This document shows positions 24,018 through 32,237 of a DNA stretch of 36,140 nucleotides, in pieces. A program made the position numbers and the translations under genes. Every line of letters begins with the position of its first letter. Position 1 is the first letter of the stretch. Origin of the DNA: Streptomyces albipurpureus (GTDB lineage: Bacteria; Actinomycetota; Actinomycetes; Streptomycetales; Streptomycetaceae). A model generated the notes under the pieces. That model was not told the DNA's origin. It did not search any database and saw nothing but the letters and a program-made list of their open reading frames with translations. Where the stretch lies: assembly GCF_023701525.1 (NCBI RefSeq), contig NZ_JAMQAW010000031.1, positions 55,343 to 91,482 of the forward strand, in the 5' to 3' direction.

Positions 24018-25169
24018 TCACATCGAGCGCAGGTCGTTCTTACTGATTGTTGCTCCAGCAATGCAATGTGTAGGGATCTCATCTGGGAGTAGGAGATGCA
24101 CATCCCCGAACTCATGCCATAGGTAGAGACGGCGCAGCGCAGCGGAGTAGGCCCGCCCGAGAGCCACCCGGCCCGCTATGGCCTCCAGCATCAGCAGATG
24201 CGATGCCTCAGGCTCATGGAGCCCGGTCAGCAGTCCATCGACGATCCGCGGCCCGCGCTCGGGCGTCACCACCAGCCCGGTCCACCCCGAAGCCGGCCGC
24301 ACCACCCCGTCCGCCCCGGTCGCCGACTCCATGGCGCGGACCGCGGTCGTCCCGACCGCGATGATCCGGCCGCCACCGGCCCTGGCCGCGTTCACCAGCC
24401 ACGCGGTCGCCGCCGACACCGCGAAACGCTCCGGATACGGCGGCTCATGCGTCTCCGCCGACGCCACCCCGGTATGCAGCACGATCGGAGCGAACTGCAC
24501 CCCCCTACTCACCAGTTCCGCCACCAGCGCCTGGGTGAACGGCCTGGCGGCACTCGGCATCTCCGCGGAGCCTGCCCCGTCGGCGGAGGGGAGGGCGAAC
24601 ACCGTCTGATAGGCGGTGAGCGGCTGGTCCCGCTCCGTGTACGCGTACCGGATGGGCCGCCCGTAGCGCCTCAGCAACCCCGGCACCCGCACGGAGACCG
24701 AGGCCCACCACAGCCGGTCCGCACCCGGGGTGAGCGGCTCCTCCAGCCTGAGCCGCGCGCCACCGGGCAGCCGCACCAAGGCGCCCGCCGGGCCACCCGG
24801 GCGCGGCCCCGTACTCCCGGTGCCATCCGGGCGGCGCAGTTCCACCGCCCATCGCCCGTCATCGCCGCGGGTCGAGAAGTGCACCACGACCCCGTCACCG
24901 CCGACCCGCCCGTTGACCGCCGCCGGCAAGGTGGCGGAGGTGTTCACGACCAGCACATCACCGGCCCTCAGCTGACCGGGGAGCTCGCGGAACGCATGAT
25001 GGGTGACCTGGGAACCCCGTGACACCATGAGCCGCACATCGTCCCGACCGCGGCCGCGGGCCTCGGCGGGCAACCGGGCCGACAGCTCATCGGGCACCCG
25101 GAGCCCCTCCAAGCCGACCGCGCCACCCCCGCGCGGTACCTGATCGCCTTCGTCGCACTCCTTCGCCAT
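24018..25169 (-). CDS. Divergent QueA-like S-adenosylmethionine:tRNA ribosyltransferase-isomerase
   Basis: This 383-aa protein is homologous to QueA, which transfers the ribosyl part of SAM to preQ1 in tRNA to make epoxyqueuosine. Family landmarks include RDDVRLMVSR, HHAFRELPGQLRAGDVLVVN, IRYAYTERDQPLTAYQTVF, VGTTAVRAMES, LHEPEASHLLMLEAIAG and FGDVHLLLP. Some deviate: the usual NDTRV(I/L)PARL near the N terminus is NTSATLPAAV, and LHxGxGTFxPV is LHTGVASAETHEPP. This may be a paralogue with changed activity. ATG 25169 is the start; the upstream frame to 25343 is not convincing. It lies 260 bp downstream of the SDR gene on the same strand, and no other queuosine gene is here. Confidence 0.82.
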   Translation of the reverse strand: MAKECDEGDQVPRGGGAVGLEGLRVPDELSARLPAEARGRGRDDVRLMVSRGSQVTHHAFRELPGQLRAGDVLVVNTSATLPAAVNGRVGGDGVVVHFSTRGDDGRWAVELRRPDGTGSTGPRPGGPAGALVRLPGGARLRLEEPLTPGADRLWWASVSVRVPGLLRRYGRPIRYAYTERDQPLTAYQTVFALPSADGAGSAEMPSAARPFTQALVAELVSRGVQFAPIVLHTGVASAETHEPPYPERFAVSAATAWLVNAARAGGGRIIAVGTTAVRAMESATGADGVVRPASGWTGLVVTPERGPRIVDGLLTGLHEPEASHLLMLEAIAGRVALGRAYSAALRRLYLWHEFGDVHLLLPDEIPTHCIAGATISKNDLRSM

Positions 25170-25429
25170 CACAGGCCTCCATCCCCTCGTGTACTCCGCT
25201 GGCCAGGCCAGGGCGCGAGGTGCCGAGCCCAGCCCAAGGCCCCTCACCGAGCCCCTACGGCCCTGAACGCGCTCTGAGGCACTCCACCCAGCCCCGTCCC
25301 ACGCCGCGAGAGCCTCCGCGCTACCTCCGCGGTGCAGGCCCACCCCTCCTGACAGGCCCCGGCCCGCCGGCCACCCCGCCCCTCCGCTCCGGGCAGGCCA
25401 GGAGCGGTCCAGGAACGACCGGGACCCCG

Positions 25430-26131
25430 CTAGGAACCGCCCAGCAGCGCGGGCGCCCCGTACCTCCCACTCACCGGCCGCTCGTCGAGCAGCCGCAGGA
25501 ACCCCGGCACCACGGTCTCCGGCGCCGGCCGGTACTCACCGTCCCCGTCCACCGGTACGGCCGCCGTGTAGAGATCGGTGTCCATGTCGCCCGGGTCCAC
25601 CGCCCACACCCGCAGCTCCGGCTCCTCCACCGCGAGCACCGCCGCCAGCTGGTCCAGGGCCGCCTTCGCGGCCCCATAGCCGCCCCAGGTCTCATACGCT
25701 TCCGCCGCCGCGTCCGAACTCAGCGCGATCACCGTCCCCGCCTCGGCCGCCCGCAGCAGCGGCAGCGCCTCCTGTACGAGGCCCAGCACGGCGACCACAT
25801 TGGTCTCCAGCGCCACCCGCAACCCCTCCAGAGGGAGCGCGTCCAATCGCACCAGCGGCTCAGCGCCCAGCGCGCTGGCGTTGTTCACCAGCAGATCGAG
25901 CCCGCCCAGCTCCCCGGCGGCGGCCACCAGCTCCGCCCGATGCCCCGCGTCATTGACATCGCCCGTCACCGCCACCACCCGGGTCCCATGGACTCGTGCG
26001 TGCTCGGCGCTCCGGGCCAGCACATCGGATGTCCTGGCTCCCAGCACCAGATCCCAGCCCCGCTGGGCGAGAGCCTCCGCGAGCGCCCGCCCCAGCCCCT
26101 TCGAAGCACCCGTGATCACAGCAACCGGCAT
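25430..26131 (-). CDS. SDR family NAD(P)-dependent oxidoreductase
   Basis: This 233-aa short-chain dehydrogenase has the cofactor motif TGASKGLG at residues 7-14, NNAS in the middle, the catalytic Ser in VIALSSDAA, and Tyr-x3-Lys as YGAAK. The C terminus (DPGDMDTDLY) resembles other classical SDRs. ATG 26131 is chosen because GAAGGGG sits 9 nt before it; the ATG at 26140 is too close to that site. The substrate cannot be told. It lies upstream of the QueA-like gene in the same direction and may share its transcript. Confidence 0.88.
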   Translation of the reverse strand: MPVAVITGASKGLGRALAEALAQRGWDLVLGARTSDVLARSAEHARVHGTRVVAVTGDVNDAGHRAELVAAAGELGGLDLLVNNASALGAEPLVRLDALPLEGLRVALETNVVAVLGLVQEALPLLRAAEAGTVIALSSDAAAEAYETWGGYGAAKAALDQLAAVLAVEEPELRVWAVDPGDMDTDLYTAAVPVDGDGEYRPAPETVVPGFLRLLDERPVSGRYGAPALLGGS

Positions 26132-26327
26132 GGCATCCATCCCCTTCCGCACCCGGCGCCACTTTTTTGTCCGGCGCCGACGCACCCACCGTAGGAATGC
26201 CGCCCGGTGAGCCGCTTCGTCCGGGGGACCCCACCACCAAGGCACTTCGACCTAGGCCCACAGTCCTAAGCGGTAGCCGCCCACGGGCCGATACATACGG
26301 TCACCACGCGCCGGTACGGTTGAGTTC

Positions 26328-27473
26328 ATGAGTCATCAACCCCGCTCCGGTCTCGCCGCAGTGAGTACCGCGCTCCTTGCCATGAGCAGGCATCTGGAGG
26401 TGCGGGATGTGTTGAAGACGATCGTCGCGTCGGCCCGCGAACTACTGGACGCGCAGTACGCCGCGCTGGGCGTCCCCGACGATCACGGAGGCTTCGCCCA
26501 GTTCGTGGTCGACGGGATCAGCGACGCCCAGTGGAAGGCCATCGGCCCCCTGCCACGCCAGCACGGCATCCTCGCCGCGATGCTCCGGGATGCCAAGGCC
26601 GAGCGTCTCGCCGATGTCCGCAAGGACCCCCGGTTCGAGGGCTGGCCCTCCGCCCACCCCGAAATGTCGGACTTCCTGGGCGTGCCCATCAAGGACGGCG
26701 AAGAGATCATCGGAGCCCTCTTCCTCGCGAACAAGCGCTGCGCCAAACCGCAGGGTGACTGCGGCTTCACCGAAGAGGACGAGGAACTCCTCTCGATCCT
26801 CGCCCAGCACGCGGCCATCGCCCTCACCAACGCCCGGCTCTACGAGCGCAGCCGGGAACTCACCATCGCCGAAGAGCGATCCCGTCTCGCCCATGAGCTG
26901 CACGACGCGGTCAGCCAGAAGCTGTTCTCGCTACGGCTGACGGCCCAGGCTGCGGCCGCCCTGGTCGACCGCGACCCGGCCCGCGCCAAGGGGGAGCTCC
27001 AACAGGTCGCCGCGCTCGCCGCGGAAGCGGCGGACGAGTTGCGCGCCGCCGTCGTCGAGCTGCGTCCGGCAGCCCTGGACGAGGACGGTCTGATCCATAC
27101 GCTGCGCAACCAGATACACGTCCTGGACCGGGCCCACGCCGCCACCGTCACCTTTGACACCTGCGGGATCAAGGCACTGCCCGCGGCCCAGGAGGAGGCC
27201 CTGCTCCGGGTCGCCCAGGAAGCCCTGCACAACGCCCTGCGCCACTCCGGAGCGGCCAAGGTCGATGTGGTCCTCGCCCGCCGCGGCCAGGGCGCGGTCC
27301 TCAGCATCACCGACAGCGGCAAGGGTTTTGAGCCCCGCGCGGTCCGTCGCGCCGGCCGCCATCTGGGACTGGTCTCGATGCGCGACCGGGCGAGCGGGGT
27401 CGGCGGAAGGCTGCGCGTGGAGTCCGCGCCCGGCAAGGGCACGACGATTGAGATGGAGGTCCCCGGTGGGTGA
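26328..27473 (+). CDS. GAF domain sensor histidine kinase (NarL-type partner)
   Basis: This 381-aa cytoplasmic kinase has a single GAF domain (about 18-168; FLGVPIKDGEEIIGALFLANK). A HisKA_3 dimerisation helix follows with the phospho-acceptor His192 in RLAHELHDAVSQKLFSL. The HATPase domain (about 285-380) has the N box EALHNALRHSG and a DSGKGFEP motif. It lacks membrane spans, so it senses an internal signal. The single-GAF plan resembles half of mycobacterial DevS, but haem ligation cannot be judged here. The stop overlaps the regulator gene by 8 bp. I place it next to chpE as in S. coelicolor SCO1802-1800, from memory. Confidence 0.92.
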   Translation: MSHQPRSGLAAVSTALLAMSRHLEVRDVLKTIVASARELLDAQYAALGVPDDHGGFAQFVVDGISDAQWKAIGPLPRQHGILAAMLRDAKAERLADVRKDPRFEGWPSAHPEMSDFLGVPIKDGEEIIGALFLANKRCAKPQGDCGFTEEDEELLSILAQHAAIALTNARLYERSRELTIAEERSRLAHELHDAVSQKLFSLRLTAQAAAALVDRDPARAKGELQQVAALAAEAADELRAAVVELRPAALDEDGLIHTLRNQIHVLDRAHAATVTFDTCGIKALPAAQEEALLRVAQEALHNALRHSGAAKVDVVLARRGQGAVLSITDSGKGFEPRAVRRAGRHLGLVSMRDRASGVGGRLRVESAPGKGTTIEMEVPGG

Positions 27474-28110
27474 CAAGACGGTTCGGGTCCTGCTGGTCGA
27501 CGACCACCAGGTGGTACGCCGCGGTCTGCGCACCTTCCTGGAGGTCCAGGACGACATCGAGGTGGTCGGCGAGGCCGGGGACGGCGCGGAGGGGGTCGCC
27601 CGAGCCCAGGAACTCATGCCCGATGTGATCCTGATGGATGTGAAGATGCCCGGCACCGACGGCATCGAGGCCCTACGCAAGCTCCGGGAGCTGGCCAACC
27701 CCGCCAAGGTGCTGATCGTCACCAGCTTCACCGAGCAGCGCACGGTGGTTCCCGCGCTGCGCGCCGGCGCCTCCGGTTATGTGTACAAGGACGTGGACCC
27801 CGAGGCGCTGGCCGGCGCCATCCGCTCGGTCCACGCCGGACATGTGCTCCTCCAACCGGAGGTCGCGGTCGCACTCCTCTCCCAGGACGAGCCCGGCACC
27901 GGCTCGGGACGCAGCACTTCGCTGACCGAGCGGGAGCGCGAGGTCCTCTGCCTGATCGCGGACGGCCGCTCCAACCGGGAGATCGCCCGAGCTCTGGTCC
28001 TCTCCGAGAAGACCGTCAAGACCCATGTGTCGAACATCCTGATGAAGCTCGATCTGGCGGACCGGACCCAGGCCGCCCTCTGGGCCGTGCGCAACGGACT
28101 GACGGACTGA
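27466..28110 (+). CDS. NarL/LuxR family response regulator
   Basis: This 214-aa DNA-binding response regulator has a receiver domain (1-125) with Asp12-Asp13, phospho-acceptor Asp58 in ILMDVKMP, Thr86/Ser87 and Lys108. A LuxR helix-turn-helix follows (about 152-208, LTEREREVLCLIADGRSNREIA). GTG 27466 has GGAGG 6 nt upstream and overlaps the kinase gene by 8 bp, so the pair is translated together. Its stop codon lies inside an 8-bp tandem repeat. Targets are unknown; chpE immediately downstream is a candidate only by position. Confidence 0.94.
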   Translation: MGDKTVRVLLVDDHQVVRRGLRTFLEVQDDIEVVGEAGDGAEGVARAQELMPDVILMDVKMPGTDGIEALRKLRELANPAKVLIVTSFTEQRTVVPALRAGASGYVYKDVDPEALAGAIRSVHAGHVLLQPEVAVALLSQDEPGTGSGRSTSLTEREREVLCLIADGRSNREIARALVLSEKTVKTHVSNILMKLDLADRTQAALWAVRNGLTD

Positions 28111-28148
28111 CGGACTGACGGGTGGACGGGTGGACGGGTGGACGGGTG
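28094..28148. repeat. 8-bp tandem repeat array across the response-regulator stop codon
   Basis: Units of 8 bp run as ACGGACT (last 7 bp of a unit, 28094-28100), GACGGACT twice (28101-28116) and GACGGGTG four times (28117-28148). The TGA stop of the response regulator (28108-28110) spans the junction of two units, and the rest lies in the chpE upstream region. Confidence 0.85.
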
Positions 28149-28206
28149 ATCCGACGATCCGGCGATCCAGCGGAAGGTTCCGTTCCGGTCTGAGATTCAT
28201 ACTGTC

Positions 28207-28221
28207 GGGTGTATGTCACCC
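28207..28221. promoter_or_regulatory. Palindrome upstream of chpE (operator candidate)
   Basis: GGGTG-TATGT-CACCC is a perfect 5-bp inverted repeat with a 5-nt spacer, 85 nt before the chpE start. No regulator can be assigned from the sequence. Confidence 0.3.
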
Positions 28222-28306
28222 AGACGGCGCATCCTCCGCGCCCCTCGGCCGTTCTTCAGGGGGAGCTGCGGCGGTCGGCCGCAGCGAACGCCAGGAGGAT
28301 TTCGAA

Positions 28307-28549
28307 GTGAAGAACCTGAAGAAGGCCGCTGCCCTCACCATGATCACCGGCAGCATCATCGCCGCGGGTGCGGGTGTGGCCTCTGCCACGGGCGCGCACG
28401 CCGGCGGTCACGCGGTGGGCTCCCCGGGCGTCGCCTCCGGCAACGTGGTCCAGGTCCCCGTCCACGTCCCGGTCAACGCCGTGGGCAACACCGTGAACGT
28501 CATCGGTCTTCTGAACCCGGCGTTCGGCAACCTCGGCATCAACGGCTGA
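28307..28549 (+). CDS. chpE: Short chaplin ChpE
   Basis: This 80-aa precursor has a signal peptide (MKNLKKAAALTMITGSIIAAGAGVASA) and a single chaplin domain at about 38-78 (GSPGVASGNVVQVPVHVPVN followed by AVGNTVNVIGLLNPAFGN). Chaplins are secreted amyloid-forming proteins that lower surface tension and coat aerial hyphae and spores. Most chaplins have two cysteines; this one has none, as in S. coelicolor ChpE. AGGAGGA lies 7 nt before the GTG at 28307. The two-component pair lies just upstream, and a strong terminator follows. Confidence 0.95.
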   Translation: MKNLKKAAALTMITGSIIAAGAGVASATGAHAGGHAVGSPGVASGNVVQVPVHVPVNAVGNTVNVIGLLNPAFGNLGING

Positions 28550-28561
28550 CGCGCCCCACAC

Positions 28562-28615
28562 TGCCCGGGCACCGGACGACTCCTCCCCAAGAGCCAAGCG
28601 TCCGGTGCCCGGGCA
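28562..28615 (+). terminator. Terminator after chpE
   Basis: A 17-bp perfect stem (28562-28578 with 28599-28615) and a 20-nt loop follow the chpE stop by 12 nt. It could also stop the convergent gene ending at 28679. Confidence 0.75.
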
Positions 28616-28678
28616 CCGTCATGCCCGGGCCTGCGCACCCGCAGTCGATGAGCCACCCCCGGCGCTCATGGCACCCCT

Positions 28679-29485
28679 TTAGGACACCTCCCGCCCCAGC
28701 TCCTCCACATAGGCGTTGTACGCCGCCACCTGCGCCCGCCGCGCGACGCGTTCCACCTGCCGCAGGGCTTCCCTTCGCGCACTCATCTGTGACGCGCTCA
28801 CCGCGCCACCGGGTCCATGCCCGGGGCCGTCAAGAGCCACCGCGATCAGCAGCCCCACCCGCTGGGCGAGTTCCAACACCCTTACCGCCCGCGGTGGGTA
28901 CCCCGGAGCCAGCGCCTCCCGCCCCCGTTCGGCCCGTGACCGGTAGGCATCCACCGTGGCCTCGGCCAACGGTCCCGAAGCCGCCACATCGAGCCGTGTC
29001 AGCGCTTCCGTGGCATCCCGAAGCGCCTCCGCCAGCTCCCGCTCCGCCTCTCCGAGCGAGGGCACATCCGCCGGCGGGGCGTCCCGTACCGGCAGGCAGT
29101 GCCACACCACCTCGGTATGGAGATCGGCCGGATCCCCCGGATGCCCTGCCTCCCGCACCTCGGGCACCAGCCCGAACGGAGCCCCGTAGCCGACGACGGC
29201 CTCCTCCGCCTCCAGCGCACGAGTATTGAAATCGGGCGGGCCGCTGAGACCCAGAGGATGACCCGGCACGGGTAGCGCAAGCCGCCACCCGGTCACCCCG
29301 AGCACCCGCAACCGCCCCAGTGCCAGCGTGAGCCCGACCGGCTCCACCTCGCCCGGCAGTCCCTCGACCCGATGTACGGCGTCGTCGCCGACGATGGCCA
29401 GCGCCGCCTCGTCGGGTGACACCAGTTGGCCCAGCAGAGCGTTTCCCCATGCGGCCAACCGTCCTGAACGTGGTTCCGAAAGCAT
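28679..29485 (-). CDS. Conserved hypothetical protein
   Basis: This 268-aa soluble protein opens with MLSEPRSGRLAAWGNALLGQLVSPDEAALAIVGDD and closes with a helical Arg/Glu-rich part (QMSARREALRQVERVARRAQVAAYNAYVEEL). The middle contains GLSGPPDFNTRALEAEEAVV and AGHPGDPADLHTEVVWHCL. I recognise no catalytic motif, signal peptide or membrane span, and know of no function. Codon use fits its neighbours, and homologues occur at this position in other Streptomyces as far as I recall. It is divergent from the ABC ATPase gene. Confidence 0.75.
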   Translation of the reverse strand: MLSEPRSGRLAAWGNALLGQLVSPDEAALAIVGDDAVHRVEGLPGEVEPVGLTLALGRLRVLGVTGWRLALPVPGHPLGLSGPPDFNTRALEAEEAVVGYGAPFGLVPEVREAGHPGDPADLHTEVVWHCLPVRDAPPADVPSLGEAERELAEALRDATEALTRLDVAASGPLAEATVDAYRSRAERGREALAPGYPPRAVRVLELAQRVGLLIAVALDGPGHGPGGAVSASQMSARREALRQVERVARRAQVAAYNAYVEELGREVS

Positions 29486-29620
29486 GGCCCCAGCCTAAGG
29501 ATCGGACCAGGGGACGGTGCCACTCAGCCGGTGGCGTAGGTTTTCCCATAGGGCTGTGCCCACAGGCACACAACGCCTCCACACAACCTCAAGACGATTG
29601 CATGGGGAGACAACGCGCTC

Positions 29621-30412
29621 ATGAGCGATGTACTGGAGCTGGTGGACGTATCCGTGGTCCGCGACGGACGCGCTCTGGTGGATGACGTCTCCTGGTCGGT
29701 CAAGGAAGGAGAGCGCTGGATCATCCTCGGCCCCAACGGCGCCGGGAAGACCACGCTGCTCAACCTCGCGTCCAGCTATCTCTTCCCGACCGGCGGCGAT
29801 GTCACCATCCTCGGCGCGCGCCTGGGCCGGATCGATGTCTTCGACCTCCGCCCCCGCATCGGCATGGCCGGTATCGCGATGGCCGAGAAGCTGTCCAAGC
29901 GGCAGACCGTCCTGGAGACGGTTCTCACCGCCGCGTACGGGATGACCGCCAGCTGGCACGAGAACTACGAGCAGGTGGACGAGGACCGCGCCCGAGCCTT
30001 CCTCGACCGACTCGGGATGACCGAGTACCTGAATCGCCGATTCGGCACCCTCTCCGAGGGCGAACGCAAGCGCACCCTGATCGCCCGAGCGATGATGACC
30101 GACCCCGAGCTGCTGCTTCTCGACGAGCCCGCGGCCGGGCTGGACCTCGGTGGCCGCGAAGACCTCGTGCGTCGCCTCGGCCGCCTCGCCCGTGACCCGA
30201 TCGCACCCTCCATGATCATGGTCACCCACCATGTCGAGGAGATCCCCCCGGGCTTCACCCACGTCCTGATGATCAGGCAGGGCAAGGTGCTTGCAGCCGG
30301 CCCGGTGGAGACCGAACTGACCTCTCGCAACCTCTCCCTCTGCTTCGGCCTCCCGCTCGTCGTCGAGCGCAACGGGGCACGCTGGACCGCGCAGGGCCTT
30401 CCGCTTCGTTAA
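29621..30412 (+). CDS. ABC transporter ATP-binding protein (LSEGE type)
   Basis: This 263-aa ATPase has Walker A GPNGAGKTT at 37-45, signature LSEGE at 144-148, Walker B LLLLDEP at 164-170 and the His switch around 203-204. The signature differs from the standard LSGGQ and resembles YlmA/ModF-type ATPases. No permease gene lies beside it, so it may act with a distant permease or in a non-transport role. The GGGGAGA 11 nt before the ATG at 29621 is a weakly spaced ribosome-binding site. The downstream NfeD gene starts 204 bp later. Confidence 0.9.
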   Translation: MSDVLELVDVSVVRDGRALVDDVSWSVKEGERWIILGPNGAGKTTLLNLASSYLFPTGGDVTILGARLGRIDVFDLRPRIGMAGIAMAEKLSKRQTVLETVLTAAYGMTASWHENYEQVDEDRARAFLDRLGMTEYLNRRFGTLSEGERKRTLIARAMMTDPELLLLDEPAAGLDLGGREDLVRRLGRLARDPIAPSMIMVTHHVEEIPPGFTHVLMIRQGKVLAAGPVETELTSRNLSLCFGLPLVVERNGARWTAQGLPLR

Positions 30413-30604
30413 GACCTCAGCCGGCCTACCGCAGACAACCTAGAAGGTCCCATACGGCTACAGACACCTCAGACCTTCCGCTAAGCCTTGGATATCACCA
30501 GTAGTTGTCACCAGCCCCATCAGACCCACAGTGGGAGCTGGCACTCCACTTCCCGCGCGCCTTGACCCGCCCTTGCCCCCTGTCGTGACCCCGACGGGCG
30601 GATC

Positions 30605-30610
30605 TACCAT
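30605..30610 (+). promoter_or_regulatory. Possible -10 box for leaderless nfeD transcription
   Basis: TACCAT (TAnnnT type) lies 6 nt before the GTG at 30617, and no Shine-Dalgarno sequence precedes that codon. A leaderless mRNA is suggested; the -35 region is not convincing. Confidence 0.3.
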
Positions 30611-30616
30611 GGCGAT

Positions 30617-31045
30617 GTGGAAATCGACGCGTGGGTGTGGTGGTTGATCGTCGCGGTCGGATTGGGGATTCCGCTCGTCCTGACGGCGATGCCCGAGTTC
30701 GGCATGTTCTCCGCAGGAGCCGTCGCAGGCGCCATCGTCGCGGCACTGGGCGGCGGAGTGGTCGCCCAGGTGCTGGTGTTCGTCGCCGTCTCCGTGGCCC
30801 TCATCGCCGTCGTACGGCCGATCGCAAGCCGCCAGCGCGCCGGACGTCCACAATTCGCCAGTGGAATAGACGCCCTGAAAGGCCGTCAAGCCGTCGTACT
30901 CGAACGAGTCGACGCCAGTGGTGGCCGCATCAAACTCGCCGGGGAGATCTGGTCCGCCCGTGCGCTGGACGCGGAAGCGACGTTCGAAGTCGGCCAACAG
31001 GTCGACGTGGCGGAGATCGACGGAGCCACCGCGATCGTCATGTGA
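30617..31045 (+). CDS. NfeD-like membrane protein
   Basis: This 142-aa protein begins MEIDAWVWWLIVAVGLGIPL and has three to four membrane spans up to residue 70. A C-terminal OB-fold follows (about 83-142, GRQAVVLERVDASGGRIKLAGEIWSARAL), the short-form NfeD plan. NfeD proteins are usually encoded beside SPFH/stomatin partners and are thought to organise membrane microdomains. GTG 30617 is chosen because the protein starts with the conserved first helix. The SPFH gene follows after 147 bp, supporting a working pair. Confidence 0.88.
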   Translation: MEIDAWVWWLIVAVGLGIPLVLTAMPEFGMFSAGAVAGAIVAALGGGVVAQVLVFVAVSVALIAVVRPIASRQRAGRPQFASGIDALKGRQAVVLERVDASGGRIKLAGEIWSARALDAEATFEVGQQVDVAEIDGATAIVM

Positions 31046-31192
31046 CGCCGGGAGAGCGACTGTTGGGCACCAGTCGAAACGCACTGAAGTGAGACAACAG
31101 ACCAGAACGCTCCCCATACAAGCCCATGGTCTGGGAAACTCGATCATCAGAATCCACAGAATCATCCGGCAGCCAAGGACACGGGGAACTCG

Positions 31193-32179
31193 ATGCAACC
31201 GATCATCATCGTCCTGATCATTCTGGTGGTGTTGGTCTTCATCGCCCTGATCAAGACGATCCAGGTCATCCCGCAAGCCAGCGCCGCCATCGTCGAGCGG
31301 TTCGGGCGCTACACCCGCACCCTGAACGCGGGATTGAACATCGTCGTCCCGTTCATCGACTCCATCCGCAACCGCATCGACCTCCGCGAGCAGGTCGTGC
31401 CCTTCCCGCCCCAGCCGGTGATCACCCAGGACAACCTGGTCGTCAACATCGACACCGTCATCTACTACCAGGTGACCGATGCACGGGCAGCGACCTATGA
31501 GGTCGCCAGCTATATCCAGGCCATCGAGCAGCTCACCGTCACCACCCTCCGCAACATCATCGGCGGCATGGACCTGGAGCGCACCCTCACATCCCGCGAG
31601 GAGATCAACGCCGCCCTGCGCGGAGTCCTCGACGAGGCCACCGGCAAGTGGGGCATCCGCGTCAACCGAGTCGAGCTCAAGGCCATTGAGCCGCCCACCT
31701 CCATCCAGGACTCGATGGAGAAGCAGATGCGCGCCGACCGTGACAAGCGCGCCGCGATCCTCACCGCGGAGGGCATCCGCCAGTCCCAGATCCTCACCGC
31801 CGAGGGCGAGAAGCAGTCGGCGATCCTGCGCGCCGAGGGCGAGGCGAAGGCAGCCGCCCTACGCGCCGAGGGTGAGGCCCAGGCCATCCGTACGGTCTTC
31901 GAATCCATCCACGCCGGCGACCCCGACCAGAAGCTGCTCTCCTACCAGTACCTCCAGATGCTCCCGAAGATCGCCGAAGGCGACGCCAACAAGCTCTGGA
32001 TCGTGCCCAGCGAAATCGGCGACGCCCTGAAGGGGCTGTCCGGAGCCTTCGGCAACTTCGGTGGTGGCGGGATGCCCGGCTTCAACACCGGCGGCAACGG
32101 TGGCGGAAACGGCGGGCACGGCGGCGGAAACAGCGGCGGCAACGCGGTCGAGCGTCGGGAAGAGCCCCCCGTCACCTGA
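31193..32179 (+). CDS. SPFH domain/stomatin-like membrane protein
   Basis: This 328-aa protein has one N-terminal membrane helix (IIIVLIILVVLVFIALI), an SPFH/band-7 domain (about 25-190; GLNIVVPFIDSIRNRIDLREQ, EINAALRGVLDEATGKWGI) and a helical coiled-coil zone. In that zone the unit AEGE recurs (ILTAEGEKQSAILRAEGEAK). A Gly/Asn-rich tail closes the protein. Such proteins form ring assemblies that scaffold membrane regions and control proteases. It is paired with the upstream NfeD gene. GGGGA precedes the ATG at 31193. Confidence 0.92.
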   Translation: MQPIIIVLIILVVLVFIALIKTIQVIPQASAAIVERFGRYTRTLNAGLNIVVPFIDSIRNRIDLREQVVPFPPQPVITQDNLVVNIDTVIYYQVTDARAATYEVASYIQAIEQLTVTTLRNIIGGMDLERTLTSREEINAALRGVLDEATGKWGIRVNRVELKAIEPPTSIQDSMEKQMRADRDKRAAILTAEGIRQSQILTAEGEKQSAILRAEGEAKAAALRAEGEAQAIRTVFESIHAGDPDQKLLSYQYLQMLPKIAEGDANKLWIVPSEIGDALKGLSGAFGNFGGGGMPGFNTGGNGGGNGGHGGGNSGGNAVERREEPPVT

Positions 32180-32237
32180 TCCATTCGCGGGTCGGGCATG
32201 ATCGGTGCATTCAGCACCGATCATCGAGGGGCACAGC

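Noticed and set aside
28213..29229. 338-codon plus-strand open frame across chpE and the following gene
   Set aside because: It is extremely Pro/Arg-rich, runs through the chpE terminator, and overlaps two better-supported genes.
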